Positions 17,654 to 26,254 of a stretch of 64,000 bases of DNA are shown in pieces. The position numbers and the translations under genes are program-made. The notes beneath the pieces were generated by a model, which was not told the origin of the DNA, did no database searches, and worked only from the letters and a program-made list of their open reading frames with translations. The stretch comes from Leucobacter chromiireducens subsp. chromiireducens (lineage in GTDB: Bacteria > Actinomycetota > Actinomycetes > Actinomycetales > Microbacteriaceae): the NCBI RefSeq assembly GCF_016758255.1, contig NZ_QYAD01000002.1:558001-622000 (forward strand), read 5' to 3'. Position 1 is the stretch's first letter. Each line of letters starts with the position of its first letter.

Positions 17654-18012
17654 AAAAACGAGAAAAGTACCATCTCTGGCACAAGACTCCCTACGACGGG
17701 GTGCCGGGGTTCTATGCTGCCGTGCAGCGCCTCTTCTACCAGTTCGAAGGGCCGGCGCAGCTCGGCGATCGTGGCGAGCCCGCGTACGTTCAGCCGGCAG
17801 ATCCGAAGTGCCCGGTGTGCGGGCACTCGATGAAGCTGCATCGCATCGACCGCGGTGGCCCAGGAAAACCGACGCATCTGCGGTGCCCGAAGGAGCCCGT
17901 TGCTGAGGGCGACGGGGCCGACGAAAACGTAGCCGAGGAAGACGTAGCCGAGTCGAGCGAGGTGGACGCCCAGGCACCCGCCGCTGCGTCGGGGGAGTCG
18001 CCCTCACGCTGA
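17644..18012 (+). CDS. Small protein with partial zinc-ribbon motif, unrecognised
   Basis: 122 residues from GTG at 17644 (VRKQKREKYHLW). I do not recognise the family. The N-terminal ~45 residues are basic and aromatic ('WHKTPYDGVPGFYAAVQRLF'), followed by 'CPVCGHSMKLH' and a further 'LRCP' about 25 residues on, suggesting a metal knuckle (C-x2-C...H...C). The last ~40 residues are very acidic and Ala-rich, probably disordered. It is divergent from the MarR gene and its start lies inside a MarR-type operator, so it is likely repressed by that regulator. The start could also be TTG at 17638. Confidence 0.65.
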   Translation: MRKQKREKYHLWHKTPYDGVPGFYAAVQRLFYQFEGPAQLGDRGEPAYVQPADPKCPVCGHSMKLHRIDRGGPGKPTHLRCPKEPVAEGDGADENVAEEDVAESSEVDAQAPAAASGESPSR

Positions 18013-18161
18013 TCCCCAGCCGCGGGTGCTGCCCCGCCCCGCTGAACTGCCACCGATTGCTCAGCCTGACAGTCGAGCACGCCCTCTAGGCTCGAAGTAA
18101 GACGGGTGCCATCGCAGCGGACCCTCGCGCGGTGGGCCCGCCACTGTCGGAGGGATGAGCT

Positions 18162-19094
18162 GTGAACGCTGCGCGCGTAGGGATTGTGTGGAATCCGTCG
18201 AAGACGAGTCGGGAGGATCTCGAACAGGCGATCCCCTCCGACCGTTCGGATGACCTGAGCTGGCACGAAACGAGCCCGGACGATCCAGGGCGAGCAGCCA
18301 CTCGAGCGGCGCTCGACGCCGGCGCCACCCTGGTGCTTGCCGCAGGCGGCGATGGCACGGTGCGCGTAGTGGCAGAGGAGCTTGCGGGCTCAGCGGAGGC
18401 CGATCTCGGGATCATTCCGCTCGGCACCGGCAACCTGCTTGCCCGAAACCTGGGGGTGCCGCTCAGCGACCCCGCCGCTGCGTGTGATCGGGCGTTTTCT
18501 GAGGAAGGCACCGAGATTGATCTGGGTTGGGTGGAGCTCACACGTGCCGACGGTGGGACGGAGCGCCACGCATTCGCGGTGATGGCCGGCTTCGGGATCG
18601 ATGCGCACATGATCACGGAGACCGACGAAGATTTGAAGGCGCGTGCGGGCTGGCTTGCCTACGTCGAATCGCTCGGCCGCGCGGTCGCCGCGAGTGAAGT
18701 CATCGACCTGCAGCTCGCACGGGATGGGGGAGCCGCCATCGACGAGCACGCGCACACGCTGATCGTGGGAAACTGCGGCATGCTCCAGGGCGGCATCACG
18801 CTGCTGCCCGACGCAGACCCGAGCGACGGCAAGCTCGATCTCCTGCTCCTGCGTGCCGACGGCGTCGCCGGGTGGGCGGACACCCTGCGCAACATGGTCT
18901 GGGACAACGGGGTGAAGCGCATGCTCACCGGGGGTGACTCCGCGGAGAGCAGCGCGAGTGCCGCGCACGAGCGCTTCACCGCGCTCACCGTGGACCTCGC
19001 CGAACCGCGGGTGTTCGAGGTGGATGGCGACGAGCTGGGTGAGGTGAGCCGCATCGAGATCTCGGTGCAGCCGGGCGCGCTGCGCGTGCGTTGA
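18162..19094 (+). CDS. Diacylglycerol kinase-family lipid kinase
   Basis: 310 residues, GTG start with GGAGGG at 18150-18155. The DAGK catalytic domain carries 'AAGGDGTVRVVAEEL' and 'IPLGTGNLLARNLG', the ATP-binding features of the DgkB/YegS/sphingosine kinase family, and the C-terminal lobe has 'GFGIDAHMI' and 'EVDGDEL'. It would phosphorylate diacylglycerol or a related lipid at the membrane face. The upstream 150 bp are non-coding; no operon partner is evident, and a GntR gene lies convergent at 30 bp. Confidence 0.9.
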   Translation: MNAARVGIVWNPSKTSREDLEQAIPSDRSDDLSWHETSPDDPGRAATRAALDAGATLVLAAGGDGTVRVVAEELAGSAEADLGIIPLGTGNLLARNLGVPLSDPAAACDRAFSEEGTEIDLGWVELTRADGGTERHAFAVMAGFGIDAHMITETDEDLKARAGWLAYVESLGRAVAASEVIDLQLARDGGAAIDEHAHTLIVGNCGMLQGGITLLPDADPSDGKLDLLLLRADGVAGWADTLRNMVWDNGVKRMLTGGDSAESSASAAHERFTALTVDLAEPRVFEVDGDELGEVSRIEISVQPGALRVR

Positions 19095-19123
19095 GACCTC
19101 GGCACACATGGTGCGACCGCAGC

Positions 19124-19882
19124 TTACGCGTCAGAGAACTCGCTGCGGGTGAGCGTGTTGCTGACGCTTGACGCCTGCACCTGGAAGGTGACCGTGTCCG
19201 GGAGGTAGCGGTCCTCGCCGTACTCGATGGCCTGCCCGCTGGCCGTGTAGCTCGTGCGGCGTACACGAAGCAGAGGACTCGAGCGGCGCACTCCGAGGAG
19301 TGCCGAATCCGCGCTCGACGCCGGCACCGCATCGATCGCATGGTCCGCGTGCGCCGTGGTCACCCCAAACTGCGACTGCATCACGTCAACAACCGACGCC
19401 TCATCCGCGGGGATCGTCGCAATGCGCTCGGCAATCCACCCGGGGTATGTCGTGCGCTCCAACATCACGACCCGGCCGCCCAGGGTGCGCGTGCGCGTAA
19501 CGCGCAGCACCGCGCTTCGCGACGCGACGCGCAGCTTGCGTGCCTCCGCCGAGCTTGCGTTCCCGCGCTCGGTCGCGTGCACGAGCCCACCAGGCGTCAT
19601 CCCTTTGCTGCGCGCCCACTGCGCGAACGAACGCAGCTCAACAAAGCTCTGCGTGTGGAGCGTCGACTGCACGATCCAGCCCGCACCCTGCACGGGGGAC
19701 ACCATGCCCCGGTCCTCCAAACCCGCGAGCGCATTGCGCACCGTGCCGCGGGCAACGCCGTAGCGCTCGGCAAGCCGGGTCTCCGAGGGAAGCGCCGTGC
19801 CAGCGACGAACTCGCCGTCGACAATACGAGCGAGGAGGTCGCGGAGAACATCGCGGTGAGACGTGGGACGCGGGGAAGTCAC
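19124..19882 (-). CDS. GntR-family regulator with UTRA domain (PhnF/HutC subfamily)
   Basis: 252 residues. N-terminal GntR winged helix ('VAGTALPSETRLAERYGVA', 'GTVRNALAGLEDRGMV') followed by a UTRA ligand-binding domain (about 100-240; 'RVTRTRTLGG', 'LLRVRRTSYTASGQAIEYGE'). HutC/PhnF-type regulators commonly control phosphonate or phosphate uptake genes. It is divergent from the HAD-PhnDCE unit across 154 bp, which makes that unit its likely target. Confidence 0.9.
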   Translation of the reverse strand: MTSPRPTSHRDVLRDLLARIVDGEFVAGTALPSETRLAERYGVARGTVRNALAGLEDRGMVSPVQGAGWIVQSTLHTQSFVELRSFAQWARSKGMTPGGLVHATERGNASSAEARKLRVASRSAVLRVTRTRTLGGRVVMLERTTYPGWIAERIATIPADEASVVDVMQSQFGVTTAHADHAIDAVPASSADSALLGVRRSSPLLRVRRTSYTASGQAIEYGEDRYLPDTVTFQVQASSVSNTLTRSEFSDA

Positions 19883-20036
19883 GGGGCCAGGTTAGCGCCC
19901 GTCATCTCCCCAGGCGGCGAGGTTTTGAACAGCCGTGCGCAGTTGTCCGCGCCACCACAGGGGACGTCCGAAAACGTTCAGATCCCGTTCATCGCACGGT
20001 TCTCAACTGCTCATCCGCACGCGCCGTAATGAACGG

Positions 20037-20753
20037 GTGAACAGCATTCCCGCCTCCGAAGCACTTGTGCCGAGCGACACCACCTCGCTCGCCCCCTGTG
20101 TTGTGCTCTGCGACCTTGACGGCACCCTCCTCGACACCGAGCGCACCTGGCTCGAAACTGTTTGCGCGGTCGTCGCAGACCTGGGCGGGATCGCATCGGC
20201 GGAACTCATCTCCCGCCTCGAAGGCGCCACCGTTGCACAGGCGGGCGAGCTCATCCGCGCTGAGCTGCGCAGCCCGCTCAGCGAGCGCACGATCGGCGAG
20301 CTCCTTGAGGAAGCCTCGCTCACCGCGCTCGAGGGCACGATCGAGTGGTGCCCTGGCGCCGAAGAGATGCTCGCGGGGCTGCGCGCGGCCGGGATCCCGA
20401 TGGCCCTCGTGACTAGCTCCTCCCGCCGCTGGCTCGAAACCGCCGCACGCCACGTCGACCTCAGCGCCTTCTCCTACTTCGTGACCGCAGACGACGTGCC
20501 CGCCACGAAGCCCGATCCCGCCCCCTACCGGATCGCTGCCAGCCTGCTGGGGCGGGAGAGCGCCGAGTGCGTGGTGTTTGAGGACTCCGAGGTGGGGCTT
20601 CGCGCCGCGCTCGCCGCAGGATGCACCGCAGTGCTCGTCCGAGCTGAAGACACCTCGTGGGCAGAGCACGCCGACGCCGTCGTCCCGGACCTTCGTGGCG
20701 CGACCCCCGTCTGGGTGCGCGCACTGGCTGCGCGGCGGCCCGCACGGCGCTGA
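20037..20753 (+). CDS. HAD-superfamily hydrolase (phosphoglucomutase-like subfamily)
   Basis: 238 residues from GTG at 20037; earlier in-frame starts add basic residues that do not belong to the fold. HAD motifs: I 'DLDGTLLD', II 'VTSSSRRW', III Lys in 'ATKPDPAPY', IV 'FEDSEVGLRAALAAG'. This pattern is of a small phosphatase such as beta-phosphoglucomutase-like or glycerol-phosphate phosphatase; I do not see features that would mark it as phosphonoacetaldehyde hydrolase. It precedes the PhnD gene by 90 bp and is probably part of that uptake unit, dephosphorylating an imported organophosphate. Confidence 0.85.
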   Translation: MNSIPASEALVPSDTTSLAPCVVLCDLDGTLLDTERTWLETVCAVVADLGGIASAELISRLEGATVAQAGELIRAELRSPLSERTIGELLEEASLTALEGTIEWCPGAEEMLAGLRAAGIPMALVTSSSRRWLETAARHVDLSAFSYFVTADDVPATKPDPAPYRIAASLLGRESAECVVFEDSEVGLRAALAAGCTAVLVRAEDTSWAEHADAVVPDLRGATPVWVRALAARRPARR

Positions 20754-20843
20754 GCCGATCACCTCGCCGCCCGCGAAACCTTCCAAACTTCACCTGAATC
20801 ACCCACCCGCAGTACCCCACTCACAACCGAAAGGTCACACCCC

Positions 20844-21797
20844 GTGAACGCATCACTCCGCCGCGGACTCGCTCTCGTCGCCGGGCTCTCCCTCGTCGGC
20901 ACGCTCGCCGCCTGCGCGCCCGCCGCTGAGCAGGCCGCTGACGGCGCCGAGACTTCGAACTCCGCCGAGGGCTTCGCGAAGGACGAGAACACGCTGGTCA
21001 TGGGCATGGTCCCGGACCAGCAGTCGGTCGACAGCAACTTCCAGCCGCTCGTCGACTACATTGCGGCGAAGACCGGCAAAGAGGTCGAGCTCGTCCAGTC
21101 CACCGACTACGCCGCGCTCGTCGAGGCCTCGATCGCCGGCCGCATCGACATTGGCAACTTCTCCGGCTTCACCTACGTCGCGGCCACCAACGGCGGCGCC
21201 AAGCTCACCCCCCTCGGCGTGACCGTGACGACCGAGGGTGAGGAGCCCGGATACGAGTCGCTCACCGTCGTTCCGAAGGGGTCGGACATCACGAAGATTG
21301 AGGATCTGAAGGGCAAGAAGGTCTGCTTCGTCGATCCCGGCTCGACATCCGGATACCTCTACCCGAGCGCCGAGCTGCTCGCGGTTGGCCTCGAACCCGA
21401 GAAGGATGTCACCCCCGTGTTCGCAGGCGGGCACGACGCGTCGGCGCAGAAGACCGCGCAGGGCGTCGAGTGCGATGCAGGCTTCGCTGAGGACGCGGTC
21501 GTCGAGACCACCGGCATCGCGGATGGCCTCTTCGCCGAGGGCGATCTCACCGTGATCAACCGGGTGACCGTGCCCGGTGCGCCGCTCGTCATGTCGACGA
21601 ACCTGCCGAGAGACGTGCAGCAGAGCCTCTCCGACGCGCTGCAGAACATCACGCTCGACGAGATCGCGGCTGAGGGGATCGAAGTGACCGACGCGTTCAA
21701 GGCGTTCTTCTACGAGCTCGTGCCGGTCGAGGACTCCTACTACGACAGCGTGCGCAAGGTCTGCGAGGAGACCGGCGCCGCGCAGTGCCAGCCGTAA
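20844..21797 (+). CDS. phnD: Phosphate/phosphite/phosphonate-binding lipoprotein
   Basis: 317 residues, GTG start preceded by GAAAGG. A lipoprotein signal peptide ends in L-A-A-C with lipidation Cys24, so it is anchored outside the membrane. The mature part is a PhnD-type periplasmic binding protein ('LVMGMVPDQQSVDSNFQPL', 'KTGKEVELVQSTDY', 'VDPGSTSGYLYPSAEL'). Together with the following ATPase and fused permease it forms an importer; phosphonate, phosphite and phosphate are all known ligands of this family. Confidence 0.92.
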   Translation: MNASLRRGLALVAGLSLVGTLAACAPAAEQAADGAETSNSAEGFAKDENTLVMGMVPDQQSVDSNFQPLVDYIAAKTGKEVELVQSTDYAALVEASIAGRIDIGNFSGFTYVAATNGGAKLTPLGVTVTTEGEEPGYESLTVVPKGSDITKIEDLKGKKVCFVDPGSTSGYLYPSAELLAVGLEPEKDVTPVFAGGHDASAQKTAQGVECDAGFAEDAVVETTGIADGLFAEGDLTVINRVTVPGAPLVMSTNLPRDVQQSLSDALQNITLDEIAAEGIEVTDAFKAFFYELVPVEDSYYDSVRKVCEETGAAQCQP

Positions 21798-21900
21798 TCA
21801 CGGCGTCCACCGGTTCTGGGGCTCGGCGCGTTGCGTCGGGCCCCGTGCCCGGATCTTCCCTCCCACACACTTCCGCCTCCCGCCCGAAGGAGCCCCGCAC

Positions 21901-22740
21901 ATGCCACCCACCCCGGTGATCCAGCTCGCAGACGTCAGCAAGCAATTCGGCCCCACGACCGCACTTGATGCCGTCTCCCTCAACGTCGCTGCCGGCGAGG
22001 TTGTGGTGCTGCTCGGCCTTTCAGGCTCGGGCAAGTCCACCCTGCTGCGCCATCTGAACGGCCTTGAGACCGCGTCCTCCGGTGAGGTGCGTGTGCTCGG
22101 CTCCGAGGTGTCGGCCCTGCGCGGTCGGTCACTCCGCGAGCTGCGCAGCCGCGTCGGCTTCATCTTTCAGCAGTTTGAGCTGGTCGGCCCGGTCACCGTG
22201 CTCGAGAACGTGCTCACGGGAGCACTCGCCACGCTCCGGGGTCCGCGCCTCGGCTTGCTGAGCTACCCCCGCGCGCTCCGGGTGCGCGCACTCGACCTGC
22301 TCGCCGAGGTAGGGCTTGAAGCGCACGCCTTCCAGCGCGCGGACACGCTTTCGGGCGGGCAGCAGCAGCGCGTCGCAATCGCTCGGGCGCTCATGCAAGA
22401 TCCCGAGATCCTCCTTGCAGATGAGCCCGTCGCCTCCCTCGACCCGGAGTCGTCCCAGCAGGTCATGCGCCTCATCCGCGAGATCGCGGTGCGGCGCGAA
22501 CTGACCGTCTTGTGCACGCTCCACCAGGTGGATCTCGCCCTGTCGTGGGCAGACCGCATCGTCGGGCTGCGGCACGGGGCCACCGTGCTCGATACCCCGG
22601 CCGCCGGGCTCGACCGTGAGACCGTCATGCGCGTGTATCGCCAGGTTGCGCCCGCGAACGTCGCCGAGCTTCCGCTCTCGGATTTCGATCGGGATCCCGA
22701 AGCTCACCCCGTCCCCGCGCTCTCCGGGGTGACGGCGTGA
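21901..22740 (+). CDS. phnC: Phosphonate-type ABC importer ATPase
   Basis: 279 residues. Walker A GLSGSGKS at 39-46, signature 'LSGGQQQRVAIARAL', Walker B 'ILLADEPVASLD', and the H-loop in 'TLHQVDLAL', all matching PhnC. The start has GAAGGAG upstream. It energises uptake through the downstream PhnE, whose GTG overlaps this stop by 4 bases. Confidence 0.93.
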   Translation: MPPTPVIQLADVSKQFGPTTALDAVSLNVAAGEVVVLLGLSGSGKSTLLRHLNGLETASSGEVRVLGSEVSALRGRSLRELRSRVGFIFQQFELVGPVTVLENVLTGALATLRGPRLGLLSYPRALRVRALDLLAEVGLEAHAFQRADTLSGGQQQRVAIARALMQDPEILLADEPVASLDPESSQQVMRLIREIAVRRELTVLCTLHQVDLALSWADRIVGLRHGATVLDTPAAGLDRETVMRVYRQVAPANVAELPLSDFDRDPEAHPVPALSGVTA

Positions 22741-24488
22741 GCGGCAGCACGACCCTCGAGCGCACTCCCCAGCGCACTCCACAGCGCACTCCGCGCGGCT
22801 CGGGCAACGCGCGCCGCGTCACGCTCCCGGCGCCGAGCCGGAACGGCGTCATCGCAACGACACTCCTCCTCGCGCTGCTCGCTGCGGCGCTGTGGTCGTT
22901 CCGTGGCGTCGGCCTCTCGTTCGAGCAGATGGTGCGCGGCACCGAGTACGCGGGGTCGTTCCTCGCGCGCACCGTGCCGTTTGTCTGGCCAACCGTGGGC
23001 GAAACCCTTTGGCTGTGCGCCCTCACACTCGCGATCGTCTTTTGCGGCACCGCCCTTGCGGCAGCCATTTCGATCCCCGTTGCGTACCTTGCGGCGCGCA
23101 ACACCGCGCCGAGCCGTGCGAGTGGTGTGCTCGGCCGCTTCCTCGGGGTGACGACTCGTGCCGCACCCGACGCGATCATGGCGATGATCTTCGCGCTGAT
23201 CATTGGTCAGGGCGCACTCGCGGGCGTGCTTGCGCTCGGTATTCACTCAATCGGCATGATCAGCAAGCTCACGGCTGACGCGATCGAGCAGATCGATGAC
23301 GGGCCCGTGCGGGCGCTTCGCGCGACGGGGGCCGGCAAGTCGCAGCAGTTCTGGGGCGCCGTCTGGCCGCAGATCCTCCCCGCGTACATTGCAATCGTGC
23401 TGCATCGCGCGGATATCAACCTGCGTGTCTCAGTGATCCTCGGCTTCGTGGGGGTGGCCGGGCTGGGCCAGGAGCTGAGCATCGCCATGCAGACGCTCAA
23501 CTATCGCGCGGCGATGCCGTTCGCGATCATCATCTTTGTGCTGTGCGTGGCCTTCGAGATCGCGTCCGCGCTGATTCGCCGCTCCCTGCTCGGGGCGCAG
23601 CCCGCGGGTCGGAGCATCGCGCATCGCTTGGTGCGCCGGTGGACCCCGGATCCCGCGTATCGTGCTGCTGACTCGCGTCGTGCCGATGCACAGCTCCGGC
23701 TGGGCCGCGCGGGTCGCGTGCCGTGGACGCCAGATCGGGTGCGACTGGCGGCGCTGATCTGGGGCGCAGCCGCGGTCCTTGCCGCCTCGATCGTTATCGC
23801 GGGCACACAGGGGAGCAGCTTCGCCAACTTCTGGCAGAACCTCGGCATCGCGGTGGGGCGGCTCTGGCCACCCGCGCTCGCGCAGGAGAAGTGGGGCGAG
23901 GTGGCCGTCGCGCTGCTCGAAACCGTGCAGATCGCGTTTGCGGCAACGCTCTTCGCAGTGGTGTTCTCGCTGCTCATTGGCACGCTCGCGGCACGAAATG
24001 TGGCCCCGAACCCCGCCGTGCGCGGTACCGCGCGGTTCCTGCTCGTCGTGATCCGAGGTCTGCCCGAACTACTCCTGGCGCTCTTCTTCATCATCCTCAC
24101 CGGGCTGGGCCCTGGCGCCGCGGTACTGGCACTCGGCATCGGCGGGGTGGGGCTGCTCGGCAAGCTCGTGGCCGACTCGCTCGAGGAGGTGAACCCGGGC
24201 CCGGAGCGCGCGCTCACGGCGGTGGGGGCAGGCCGCACGCAGGTCTTCGCCGGCGCTACATTCCCGCAGGCGGTGCCCGCGTTCATTGGGCACACGCTCT
24301 ACCTGCTTGACACGAACATCCGCTCTGCAACAGTGCTCGGTATCGTCGGCGGCGGAGGCATCGGCTACATGCTCTCGGCGGCCGCACGCATCAACCAGCA
24401 CGAGCTGCTGTTCCTGCTCCTGTGCGTGCTCGTGATCGTCTTCGCGGTTGAGGGGCTTTCTTCCTGGCTGCGCCGCCTGCTCTCGTAA
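22737..24488 (+). CDS. phnE: Phosphonate ABC permease, two PhnE domains fused
   Basis: 583 residues, about twice a single PhnE. Each half has a binding-protein-dependent transport domain: residues about 35-285 and 325-580, with EAA-loop-like 'ALRATGAGKSQQFWGAVWP' and 'ALTAVGAGRTQVFAGATFP'. A single chain therefore can form the whole membrane channel. The N-terminal cytoplasmic tip contains three RTP(Q/R) repeats encoded by short tandem repeats at about 22758-22795. GTG start, 4-base overlap with phnC. Confidence 0.93.
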   Translation: MSGSTTLERTPQRTPQRTPRGSGNARRVTLPAPSRNGVIATTLLLALLAAALWSFRGVGLSFEQMVRGTEYAGSFLARTVPFVWPTVGETLWLCALTLAIVFCGTALAAAISIPVAYLAARNTAPSRASGVLGRFLGVTTRAAPDAIMAMIFALIIGQGALAGVLALGIHSIGMISKLTADAIEQIDDGPVRALRATGAGKSQQFWGAVWPQILPAYIAIVLHRADINLRVSVILGFVGVAGLGQELSIAMQTLNYRAAMPFAIIIFVLCVAFEIASALIRRSLLGAQPAGRSIAHRLVRRWTPDPAYRAADSRRADAQLRLGRAGRVPWTPDRVRLAALIWGAAAVLAASIVIAGTQGSSFANFWQNLGIAVGRLWPPALAQEKWGEVAVALLETVQIAFAATLFAVVFSLLIGTLAARNVAPNPAVRGTARFLLVVIRGLPELLLALFFIILTGLGPGAAVLALGIGGVGLLGKLVADSLEEVNPGPERALTAVGAGRTQVFAGATFPQAVPAFIGHTLYLLDTNIRSATVLGIVGGGGIGYMLSAAARINQHELLFLLLCVLVIVFAVEGLSSWLRRLLS

Positions 24489-24543
24489 GCGGAAGGCATG
24501 CGAAAGCTACCCGAACAGGGAAAAGGCATGCAAAGATCAGCTC

Positions 24544-24873
24544 ATGGGCTATCTGATGCACGGAACGCATGAGTACGAGTTTGACGATCGCCTGCTCGCG
24601 CATCTGAAGGTCGTGATCGGCCAGAAGCTGCGCACGCAGGAGAGCTGCTACCTGAGCTGGAGCAAGACTCCGGAGCAGGGGAGCGGTCGCGTGTCGCTGT
24701 GGCTGTCGCCACACGTCGCGCTCGGCTTCCGCTTTGCGGGGAGCCGCGCACCCGAGCTGAATCCGGTGTGGCTGCGCGTGCTCACCGCCCGCTCACACAC
24801 CGCGCAGGGTCTCGTCGTGGTGAGCGAGGAAGAAGCGGAAACGTTCGCGCGCCAGCACCCGGAGCTGAGCTAG
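24544..24873 (+). CDS. DUF7882 family protein
   Basis: 109 residues from the ATG at 24544 (MGYLMHGTHEYEF). The sequence matches a family common in Microbacteriaceae and sometimes mis-annotated as ATP-dependent DNA ligase: 'EFDDRLLAHLKVVI', 'SGRVSLWLSPHVALGFRF' and 'EEEAETFARQHPEL'. It has no ligase motif. It is 55 bp after phnE and ends in front of a strong hairpin. Function unknown. Confidence 0.8.
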   Translation: MGYLMHGTHEYEFDDRLLAHLKVVIGQKLRTQESCYLSWSKTPEQGSGRVSLWLSPHVALGFRFAGSRAPELNPVWLRVLTARSHTAQGLVVVSEEEAETFARQHPELS

Positions 24874-24909
24874 CCGCTCCAGCCAAACGACGCGCTCGCA
24901 CGCGCGGGC

Positions 24910-24941
24910 GGGGCGCCGGGGACATGCAGCCCCGGCGCCCC
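24910..24941. terminator. Hairpin between convergent genes
   Basis: Perfect 12-bp inverted repeat GGGGCGCCGGGG / CCCCGGCGCCCC with an 8-base loop, between the DUF7882 gene and the convergent membrane protein gene; it can serve both. Confidence 0.7.
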
Positions 24942-24975
24942 GTGAACCACCGCGGGTATGTGCGGTGCCCGCGTG

Positions 24976-25245
24976 CTAGTGCGCGCCCTCCTTCCTGCCT
25001 GCGAAGAGGCCGAAGAGCAGCAGCACGACAATCGAGCCGCCGATTGCGAGGAGCCAGGACTGCAGCGACCAGAAGGCACCCATGTCCGCGCCAAAGATCA
25101 ACCCGCCCAGCCAGCCGCCGAGCATGGCGCCCACCACGCCGAGGATCAGTGTTGTGAACCAGCCTCCGCCGTGTTCACCTGGCATGATCGCTTTCGCTAT
25201 TGCTCCGGCGATCAAGCCGAGGATCAGAAAAGCCAGGAAACTCAT
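24976..25245 (-). CDS. GlsB/YeaQ/YmgE family stress-response membrane protein
   Basis: 89 residues with three hydrophobic segments (about 3-20, 30-50, 60-82), and the Gly-rich features of the Transgly_assoc family ('LIAGAIAKAIMPG', 'TLILGVVGAMLGGWLGGLIFG'). Members are small inner-membrane proteins of unknown mechanism induced by stress. The C-terminus is basic and cytoplasmic. The 141-bp stretch upstream to the YggS gene holds no other gene. Confidence 0.9.
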   Translation of the reverse strand: MSFLAFLILGLIAGAIAKAIMPGEHGGGWFTTLILGVVGAMLGGWLGGLIFGADMGAFWSLQSWLLAIGGSIVVLLLFGLFAGRKEGAH

Positions 25246-25386
25246 GATTTCAGCCCCTTTCCGGCCAAGCGAGTCTCGCTCGGTACGGGGCCGAAGCTAC
25301 CCCGTGTCGAGGTGAGAAGACAGGGGCTTGCGTTCTCCGCGTGAGAGGAGTATCTGTGTCACTCCGGTCACACCGGTCGTGGCGGC

Positions 25387-26166
25387 CTAGAGCCCCGGCC
25401 AGTAGTGGCTGTCTGGCACCTGGCGCGCCCCGAAGATTGCCTGACCGACGCGCACGCAGGTCGCGCCCTCTTCAATCGCGATCTCATAGTCGCCCGACAT
25501 GCCCATGGATAAGCCGGCGTCCCCCAGCAGATCGGGATCGCTGTCGCGCAGACGGTCGCGCAGTGTGCGGAGCCGGCTGAAGCAGGCGCGCACGCGCTCG
25601 GTGTCCGAACTGAACACGGCGAGCGTCATGAGGCCGCGCACGCGGAGCGCCGAATAGTGGGGAAGCGTCTTGAGGAACGCCGCGACGTCTTCCGGTGGCA
25701 AGCCGTACTTTTGCGGCTCCGCGGAGGTGTTCACCTGTACGAATACATCGAGCGACCGGCCTGCGGCCTGAAGCCTGCGATCGAGCGCCGCTGCAGCGCG
25801 TTCGCTGTCGAGGGCCTGGAACTCGCTCGCAAACGCGGCCACATCGCGGGCCTTGTTTGTCTGGAGGTGTCCGATCACCGACCACCGGACGTCGAGATCA
25901 GCGAGCGCCGCGGACTTTCGCGCAGCCTCCTGCACCTTGTTCTCTCCGAGCTCGCGGCAGCCCGCCTGGACCGCAAGGCGAATGCGGTCTTCGGGTACCG
26001 TCTTGCTGACGGGGAGCAGGCGCACCTCCCGCGGCTCACGCCCCACGCGTTCAGCGGCTTTGGCGATCTTGCCGCGCACGGCGGCGATGTTGTGCACGAA
26101 GTCCGTCACCCCGGTTGCGGTGGGGAAGTCGTGGATGGGCAGTTCAGCATCCGATTGACTTGTCAT
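25387..26166 (-). CDS. YggS-type PLP-binding protein (PLPBP)
   Basis: 259 residues. TIM-barrel PLP carrier of the YggS/PROSC family: cofactor Lys in 'LLPVSKTVPED', 'ELGENKVQEAARK', 'WSVIGHLQTNK' and 'LSMGMSGDYEIAIEEGATCVRVGQAIFG'. Known members keep PLP and amino/keto-acid pools balanced and have no catalytic activity. Here it is divergent, across 88 bp, from a MocR-type PLP-dependent regulator, which fits a role in vitamin B6 homeostasis. It is not in the usual division (ftsZ) cluster. Confidence 0.92.
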   Translation of the reverse strand: MTSQSDAELPIHDFPTATGVTDFVHNIAAVRGKIAKAAERVGREPREVRLLPVSKTVPEDRIRLAVQAGCRELGENKVQEAARKSAALADLDVRWSVIGHLQTNKARDVAAFASEFQALDSERAAAALDRRLQAAGRSLDVFVQVNTSAEPQKYGLPPEDVAAFLKTLPHYSALRVRGLMTLAVFSSDTERVRACFSRLRTLRDRLRDSDPDLLGDAGLSMGMSGDYEIAIEEGATCVRVGQAIFGARQVPDSHYWPGL

Positions 26167-26188
26167 AGGTCAAACCGTAGCATGGGTG

Positions 26189-26199
26189 CTGTCAGACAG
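26189..26199. promoter_or_regulatory. Small palindrome between yggS-like and mocR-like genes
   Basis: CTGTC-A-GACAG, an 11-bp palindrome in the divergent region. A possible regulator site; weak evidence. Confidence 0.3.
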
Positions 26200-26254
26200 A
26201 GATGGCGGGGATTCGGTGCGTTGGGGTCGCCGAACCCCGCCGCGAGGAGAACGT

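Noticed and set aside
20037-20753. HAD protein as phosphonoacetaldehyde hydrolase (PhnX)
   Set aside because: The visible motifs are those of general beta-phosphoglucomutase-like phosphatases; I see no PhnX-specific feature and no aminotransferase partner.
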